DNA from: Liolophura sinensis
Lineage: Eukaryota; Mollusca; Polyplacophora; Chitonida; Chitonidae
Length of the DNA: 64,000 nt
Direction: 5' to 3'
Assembly (NCBI RefSeq): GCF_032854445.1
Contig: NC_088298.1
Location: forward strand, 22,841,295 to 22,905,294
Shown: positions 59,433 through 64,000 of the stretch, piece by piece
How the letters are laid out: each line of letters starts with the position of its first letter
How positions within the stretch are numbered: the first letter of the stretch is position 1
Position numbers and translations under genes: made by a program
Notes under the pieces: generated by a model
The model's input: the letters and a program-made list of their open reading frames with translations, nothing else
Database searches by the model: none
What the model was told of the DNA's origin: nothing

Positions 59433-59528
59433 CTGATTTTGAAGAAGACTACGGAGAACAGTTCACACTTGACGAATTTTTCAGCAGTGATTACAAGCCT
59501 AAAGATTTTACTGTGGAGTGGATACCAG
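59433..59528 (+). CDS. Internal exon of a DPP4/DPP6/DPP10-family protein (start of ectodomain)
   Basis: Seen: acceptor ttctcacacag, 96 bp, donor cag|gtaagt. The first two bases complete a codon begun upstream, 31 codons follow, and one base is carried over. The peptide begins DFEEDYGEQFTLDEFFSS and ends KPKDFTVEWIP. Known: in DPP4, DPP6 and DPP10 the stretch just after the membrane anchor has the pattern (T/S)(L/V)(E/D)(D/E)(L/F)F...D(F/Y)...W(I/L), which opens the first blade of the eight-bladed propeller. The match includes FTLDEFFSSDY and the closing WI. Joined to the next three exons it gives one continuous family alignment. Oddity: the acceptor lies inside the last copy of a 44-bp minisatellite. 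The membrane-anchor exon upstream is not seen. Confidence 0.88.
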
Positions 59529-59560
59529 GTAAGTCCAAACTGTTATTGAAATGGATTTAT

Positions 59561-59715
59561 GGTAAATAGCCAGAAAGTTGATGCATAAATGTTCAGTATT
59601 GGAGGCAAATATAAAAGGACATTAAACATAGCTTCTGGCTCTGAAACTTACATTTGTCTACAAGGATATCATCCCACCTTCCAAACAATCCTTAAGACAC
59701 CTTCCTGTGGTTAAC
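59561..59715 (+). mobile_element. M2 copy, degenerate
   Basis: It contains tggtaaatagccagaaagtt, ggaggcaaatataaaaggac, aacttacatttgtctacaag, gatatcatcccaccttccaa and acaatccttaagacaccttc in M2 order. Confidence 0.6.
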
Positions 59716-59804
59716 ACAAGTTTCCTATTGAGGGATCATAAGCAACTTAGGTCATGGGTGAAAGCTCAGGTCATTTGCCATGTAGACATGTGCAATGTGT
59801 TAAA

Positions 59805-59892
59805 TTTGTGCTCAGGTTCAACCCAGTTTCCCCCAATCCATAATACTGGCCACTGCTGTATCAGTGAAATATGCTTGAGTATGGCTTAAAGA
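59805..59892 (+). mobile_element. SINE-A 3' fragment (degenerate)
   Basis: It contains tgctcaggttcaacccagtt, ccataatactggccactgct, gtatcagtgaaatatgcttg and gtatggcttaaagag, a decayed core and tail. Confidence 0.65.
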
Positions 59893-60080
59893 GTCTTGCA
59901 GCTTTATTGCCAACTTCATGGTTGAAGTTACTAAAGTAAAACAAATAATTTCATTACAGCTTGAAGAAATAACGAAACAGCACTTTTAAAGCACACATTT
60001 GCATGTATATACACAAAACATGCCTGAGTCTCAGAGGAAGATCACGCCATCTTATAAGGTCACATCATGAGGGCATCATG

Positions 60081-60255
60081 GGGTACAGAATCAACACTGA
60101 TTGGTTGACACTAGAGATAGGATTTCTAGGGTTAAATCTTGCTGGCTTGGTTACACTTGAATAAATTTACCATACCGAAAAGTCAGCTTAGGTAAGGCAT
60201 AGGCTGGACTTGCCTATCTCTTGACACCAGCCAATCAGAATTGCTTCTGTATCCC
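60081..60255. mobile_element. Inverted-repeat (MITE-like) element in an intron
   Basis: The left arm gggtacagaatcaacactga, then ttggttgacactagagatag pairs with the right arm tgcctatctcttgacaccag, then ccaatcagaattgcttctgt and atccc. The arms are about 42 bp with scattered mismatches and enclose about 90 bp. Confidence 0.8.
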
Positions 60256-60427
60256 TATAAAGCTGTAGCTGACCCATATACCGTGTATGTACATGTCTGT
60301 TGATGTTCTGAGATGCACCACCTCGTTGGTGAAGATGTTTTCTCAGAAAACTGACTGAAGATGTTCAAACGCAGTGACAGAGACTTTTGGTTTTTGTCTG
60401 AATTCATGGTTTCATTTTTTTTTCCAG

Positions 60428-60525
60428 GGGAGGATAAATTCATTTACCGAAATGATGACGGCGCCATTATGGAGTACGATGCCGCTCACAACAGCAGTAA
60501 ACTCATCATTGACAACTCAACATTT
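60428..60525 (+). CDS. Internal exon of a DPP4/DPP6/DPP10-family protein (propeller blade 1)
   Basis: Seen: 98 bp between tttttttttccag and ttt|gtgagt. Two bases complete a Gly codon with the base carried from the previous exon, then 32 codons end on a codon boundary. The peptide runs EDKFIYRNDDGAIMEYDAAH, then NSSKLIIDNSTF. Known: the DPP family has an (E/D)(F/Y)(I/L)Y(R/K)...G.(I/V)...N...T(S/T)..L(I/L)(E/D)N(T/S)TF pattern here. Two N-X-S/T sequons are visible, eight residues apart. That is the same spacing I recall for the two Asn positions in DPP10; in DPP4 it is seven. They would be glycosylated on the extracellular side. A polypyrimidine tract of about ten T precedes the acceptor. Confidence 0.93.
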
Positions 60526-61261
60526 GTGAGTTCATCAGTCTGTCTCAGATTATGTCAAACGTGAAGAAAAAAAAAATGGCAAAATTAAATGTGTTCCAAA
60601 ATTAAATGCCTGCCCAGTCCTCCAATAATAAAAAAAAAAGAGATACCTACCCTAAAGTTTGTATTTTTTAAAATTTTGTTAATTTTGTGTTTAAAATCAC
60701 TCTTTTTTTACATTAGCCACATTATAAATATTTGTGAAAAGAATATCTGAACTGACCGATAATGATCTGTCTGAGAAGGGTGGGCTGATTATGATTATTT
60801 TGTTGCTTTTTTGTGTTCATTATTGAAAATTATGAAGACAAGAATATTTCCTTAGTCCACAGTAAAGACAAGAAAACAAGCATTTGTACATGTAAATCCC
60901 CAGATAATGATCGAATGAGGTTATTTTAGTGTGGAGTTGTTAATGGACGTAAACGATAATACAATAATTGGCAAGCTTTTGCCTCAGCATAGTTTATTTA
61001 TTTATTTATTAGAGTGGATATTTATGCTGTCCTGAAGAATATTTCACTTATACGATGGCGACCAGCAATATGATGAGAGGAAATCAGGCTCTACCGACGA
61101 CCATCCGTAGGTTGCTGGCAAACGTACCGGAGAGGATCCATGTTCTGGATTTGAACTCCCGTCAAATGGGTGTGGAGTCATATTAATGTCTTATCCGACT
61201 GGATATGCATGTTTTTGTAGCACGGTGATAAACATTCAAGCACATGTTTTCTTGTTGACAG
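60526..61261 (+). other. Intron of the DPP-like gene (736 bp)
   Basis: The borders are gtgagt and gacag. It contains a SINE-A copy in antisense orientation at about 60993-61180. The rest is AT-rich with A and T runs and no other recognisable feature. Confidence 0.85.
60993..61180 (-). mobile_element. SINE-A copy, antisense, diverged
   Basis: On the + strand it has (attt)n, a changed tail, atatttcacttatacgatgg, cgaccagcaatatgatgaga, ccgacgaccatccgtaggtt, gctggcaaacgtaccggaga and a B-box remnant (ggatttgaactccc). Confidence 0.85.
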
Positions 61262-61336
61262 ATACAACTGGATTCATACAAATATTCTGTGTCAAATGAC
61301 AGGAAATACGTCCTTATCGCGTATGATGTCATGCAT
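61262..61336 (+). CDS. Internal exon of a DPP4/DPP6/DPP10-family protein (propeller)
   Basis: Seen: 75 bp, exactly 25 codons, phase 0 at both ends, acceptor cttgttgacag and donor cat|gtaagt. The peptide contains YKYSVSNDRKYVLIAYDV. Known: the family motif here is (Y/H)S(I/V)S.D..(Y/F)(V/I)L(L/F).Y(D/N)V, and the best match I can recall is DPP10, which has KYVLLAYDV. The exon is short but fits exactly between its neighbours in frame and in alignment order. Which subfamily it belongs to (active DPP4/FAP, or inactive DPP6/DPP10 potassium-channel partner) cannot be settled, because the Ser-Asp-His triad lies far downstream of the window. Confidence 0.92.
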
Positions 61337-62336
61337 GTAAGTGCTGCATTTGTAGTGGTCTAATAATGTAGTGGTCTAATAATGTAGTGGTCTAATAATG
61401 AGCACTCTAGTGGGAACAAGTCGTGGCTTTTTGGTTAAAGGGGCTAGTCTCTCAGTTGCTAGGATACGCAAAATTGTGGTTTTAATCCTGGAAATCTCAC
61501 AGGAAATTTTTAGGTTTCCTCCCTCTCGCCCTTATTGGCCGTTTGCACAATCTCAGTTTGGTGAACATATCTGTACGTCACCCATGGAAAAGTTTTACTA
61601 AGTAGTTTATTTTTCATCATCATACATGTATGTTTTAATGACTTGTGTTGTAATTGGGACGATGTTCAAGCCAACAAAATATGTATTCATTGTTTTCCAC
61701 AAAAAAAGGTAAAAAAAATCAGATAAATCTTCAAAAACATCTAATTTTTAGAACTTGTAGGATACAGTATATATGATATTGACAGATTTTCCTGTTAAAG
61801 AGGTATTTACGGATCAGAAAGCCTTGAAAATGAGGAAAATTATGAAAACTTGAAAATCAGACCAAATAAAACGGGGAATTTCAGTTTTATTTTTATTCCA
61901 TTGTAGGCTTATGTTGAACCTGAGCATCTGTCTTGGCATCCAATAACAGGGGAGACAATGTTTAACAAAATGTTTATGTTATCTTGATAAGTACTGCAGG
62001 AATTGAGCTCAGGGTTTACACATATGAGGGGGATATTCCATCGTTCCTTCGCTTTGTGGATATCAAATATTGTATGCAGGTATGACAAAATTAACAACTT
62101 CAGTTCTTGATGTGTTGAGCTGAAGTTTGGCATTTATGTATCTTCTACAGGTGAGCTCTGTGGAAACCTTGCTACCAAATCTAGATTTAGACTTGACTCA
62201 TCAGTTAAACACAAAGTAGAATTGGTGTCACCTAAACTCTTAGTGACCCTTGAAAGGACTGGGAATCATAGACTGTTCTAGAAAGAAAGAGAAACGTCAC
62301 AATATTATAGTGTTTTGTTTTGTTTTGAATTTTCAG
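61337..62336 (+). other. Intron of the DPP-like gene (1000 bp)
   Basis: The borders are gtaagt and tttcag. A 16-bp unit is repeated three times just after the donor (61351-61400). At about 61425-61500 there is a faint tRNA-like stretch (ggttttaatcc resembles a pol III B box), possibly a decayed SINE head. The remainder is AT-rich and unrecognised. Confidence 0.85.
61351..61400. repeat. 16-bp tandem repeat, three copies
   Basis: The unit gtagtggtctaataat occurs three times in tandem, starting 15 nt after a splice donor. Confidence 0.95.
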
Positions 62337-62389
62337 AATTACCGCCACACCTTCCATGCATCCTACTTGATCTATGAGGTGGCCACAAG
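62337..62389 (+). CDS. Internal exon of a DPP4/DPP6/DPP10-family protein; gene continues past the window
   Basis: Seen: 53 bp, acceptor ttgaattttcag and donor aag|gtatct (weaker than the others). It encodes NYRHTFHASYLIYEVAT plus two bases of an Arg/Ser codon completed in the next exon. Known: DPP-family proteins have (W/Y/F)(R/H)(H/Y)S(Y/F)TA(S/Y)Y.(I/V)Y at this point, directly after the preceding exon's motif. No further exon is recognisable up to 64000. The remaining ~1.6 kb holds a SINE-B remnant, a SINE-A copy and the start of a 57-bp tandem array. The next exon would need to start in phase 2. Confidence 0.92.
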
Positions 62390-62449
62390 GTATCTATAAA
62401 CTCTGGGCTTTCATGAATACACTCACAGATGTAATGACTATCAGGCCAA

Positions 62450-62690
62450 GATGCATGGGATGCCAAGCTTCATACAGGACCAGTCGGCAGTCCTGAGATC
62501 AACTCCTGATAGGGTCATAAGACTATAAAATGGTACTTGTTGCTGGCTCGCCTGGAACTGGGCACTCGGCACTGAGACGTTAGAGCAAGCAAACAGGACT
62601 TGTTACCCTGGTGTCAGTATAGTGTGGCTGGGCACACAGTATATGTACACACGCCTAATAACTCATTACTCGTCGTTAATGGCTAAAAAT
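62450..62690 (+). mobile_element. SINE-B copy, degenerate
   Basis: It contains gagatcaactcctgataggg, tcataagactataaaatggt, acttgttgctggctcgcctg, gcactgagacgttagagcaa and ggtgtcagtatagtgtggct, in SINE-B order. It abuts the SINE-A that follows. Confidence 0.7.
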
Positions 62691-62694
62691 TTAA

Positions 62695-62958
62695 GGGGCC
62701 TCCGTGGCTGAGTCGGTTAGTGCGCTAGCGTGGCATAATGACCCAGGAGCCTCTCACCAATTTGGTCTCGGTGTCAGTTCAAGTCCAACTCATGCTGGCC
62801 TCTTCTCTGGCCCTATGTGGGAAGCAACCTGCAGATGGTCTTGGGTTTCCTGCGGGTTCTGCCTGGTTTCCTCCCACCATAATGCTGGCCGCCGTCGTAT
62901 AAGTGAAATATTCTTGAGTACGGCGTAAAACACCAATCAAATAAATAAATAAATAAAC
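62695..62958 (+). mobile_element. SINE-A, full length
   Basis: The head is tccgtggctgagtcggttag, followed by ataatgacccaggagcctct, ggtttcctcccaccataatg, gccgtcgtataagtgaaata and acggcgtaaaacaccaatca, ending in (aaat)n. It is well preserved. Confidence 0.95.
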
Positions 62959-63122
62959 TAAAATTGTGTTTAGTGCTATGTAAAACCCCAAGACATACAT
63001 GCATTTATACATTCATACAAGGCCTTGAAAACCTTAAAGACCCCGAAAATTGGAACTAACTTTTCAGCCTATAAAAGCCTTGAAAATCAGGGGCTTTTGT
63101 TTTTGGGCCTGGAAAAGCGTTG

Positions 63123-64000
63123 AAATTTAGAACCAAACTGGCATATGCACTGTTGGGCTGATTTATAGATAGACTACAGAACCAGCTTGGTACGTGTGTA
63201 TCTGAACTGTTGGGCTGATTTATAGAGAGACTACAGAACCAGCTTGGTGCATGTGTATATGCACTGTTGGGCTGATTTATAGAGAGACTACAGAACCAGC
63301 TTGGTACGTGTGTATATGCACTGTTGGGCTGATTTATAGAGGGACTACAGAACCAGCTTGGTACGTGTGTATATGCACTGTTGGGCTGATTTATAGAGGG
63401 ACTACAGAACCAGCTTGGTACGTGTGTATATGCACTGTTGGGCTGATTTATAGAGGGACTACAGAACCAGCTTGGTACGTGTGTATAAGCACCGTTTGCC
63501 TGATTTATAGAGGGACTACAGAACCAGCTTGGTACGTGTGTATATGCACTGTTGGGCTGATTTATAGAGAGACTAAAGGACCAGCTTGGTACGTGTGTAT
63601 ATGCACCTTTGGGCTGATTTATAGAGAGTACAGAACCAGCTTGGTACGTGTGTATATGCACTGTTGGGCTGATTTATAGAGAGACTACAGAACCAGCTTG
63701 GTACGTGTGTATAAGCACCGTTTGCCTGATTTATAGAGAGACTAAAGAACCAGCTTGGTACGTGTGTATATGCACTGTTGGGCTGATTTATAGAGAGACT
63801 AAAGGACCAGCTTGGTACGTGTGTATATGCACCTTTGGGCTGATTTATAGAGAGACTACAGAACCAGCTTGGTACGTGTGTATATGCACTGTTGGGCTGA
63901 TTTATAGAGAGACTACAGAACCAGCTTGGTATGTGTGTATATGCACCATTGGGCTGATTTATAGAGAGACTAAAGGACCAGCTTGGTACGTGTGTATATG
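63123..64000. repeat. 57-bp minisatellite, at least 15 copies, continues past the window
   Basis: The unit is ggtacgtgtgtatatgcact, gttgggctgatttatagaga, then gactacagaaccagctt. 57 bp equals 19 codons, which explains frames of 201 (-) and 142 (+) codons. Unit variants (aagcaccgtttgcctga; cacctttgggctga; taaaggacc) recur as a block near 63483 and again near 63711. Confidence 0.97.

Larger units (their letters stand above)
59529..60427 (+). other. Intron of the DPP-like gene (899 bp)
   Basis: The borders are gtaagt and a T-rich tract followed by ccag. It contains a degenerate M2 segment near 59561-59715, a SINE-A 3' fragment near 59805-59892 and an inverted-repeat element at 60081-60255. Confidence 0.85.

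Noticed and set aside
63056-63679. 201-codon (-) and 142-codon (+) frames
   Set aside because: The 57-bp minisatellite keeps both strands open. No protein family resemblance.

Overview
The window is animal nuclear DNA, most likely from a marine lophotrochozoan such as a mollusc or brachiopod. The evidence is introns with GT..AG borders, many tRNA-derived SINEs of a type I associate with molluscan genomes (a conserved core near cccaccataatgctggc and a tail ending near aaaacaccaatcaaataaat), and long AT-rich non-coding stretches. I see no bacterial operons, no CRISPR array and no rRNA gene. There is one assembly gap of exactly 200 N at 56615-56814.

Genes. The only firm gene is on the + strand at the right end. 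Four consecutive exons (59433-59528, 60428-60525, 61262-61336, 62337-62389) splice in frame into a segment homologous to the start of the extracellular beta-propeller domain of the DPP4/DPP6/DPP10/FAP family (peptidase family S9B). The gene continues beyond 64000, so its catalytic or pseudo-catalytic domain is not visible. An open exon at 4200-4547, with a start codon, an in-frame stop 3 nt upstream and a consensus donor, is a candidate first coding exon (cytoplasmic tail). If so, about 55 kb of the window is intron 1. Exon phases show that at least one more exon, expected to encode the membrane anchor, is missing between the two; I could not find it.

Repeats. The region between the candidate first exon and the right-hand exons is unusually full of tandem repeats. 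About 20 unrelated minisatellites have periods of 16-116 bp: 50 bp at 5.6 kb, 73 bp at 19.4 kb, 46 bp at 22.4 kb, 56 bp at 25.1 kb, 52 bp at 26.6 kb, 40 bp at 27.6 kb, 23 bp at 30.1 kb, 22 bp at 36.4 kb, 42 bp at 38.3 kb, 18 bp at 41.8 kb, 42 bp at 42.6 kb, 77 bp at 45.3 kb, 18 bp at 51.9 kb, 27 bp at 53.4 kb, 23/116 bp at 56.8 kb, 44 bp at 58.6 kb and 57 bp at 63.1 kb. Together they cover more than a quarter of the window. The long open frames here are by-products of stop-free repeat units.

Mobile elements. There are about 16 copies of one SINE (SINE-A), mostly in + orientation, and four copies of a second tRNA-headed SINE (SINE-B). At least three small inverted-repeat (MITE-like) families are present: M1 (three copies), M2 (one intact copy plus several degenerate) and M3 (two copies). 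Several single foldback elements also occur.

Most notable points. (1) The 42-bp minisatellite at 38.3 kb is an internal segment of an M2 element amplified in place, so the birth of a minisatellite from a MITE can be read directly. (2) The 44-bp minisatellite at 58.6-59.4 kb runs up to the 3' splice site of the DPP-like exon, whose polypyrimidine/AG region is itself part of a repeat unit. A SINE with a 9-bp target duplication later landed in that array. (3) Several arrays carry a second, higher-order period, pointing to recent segmental duplication inside them.
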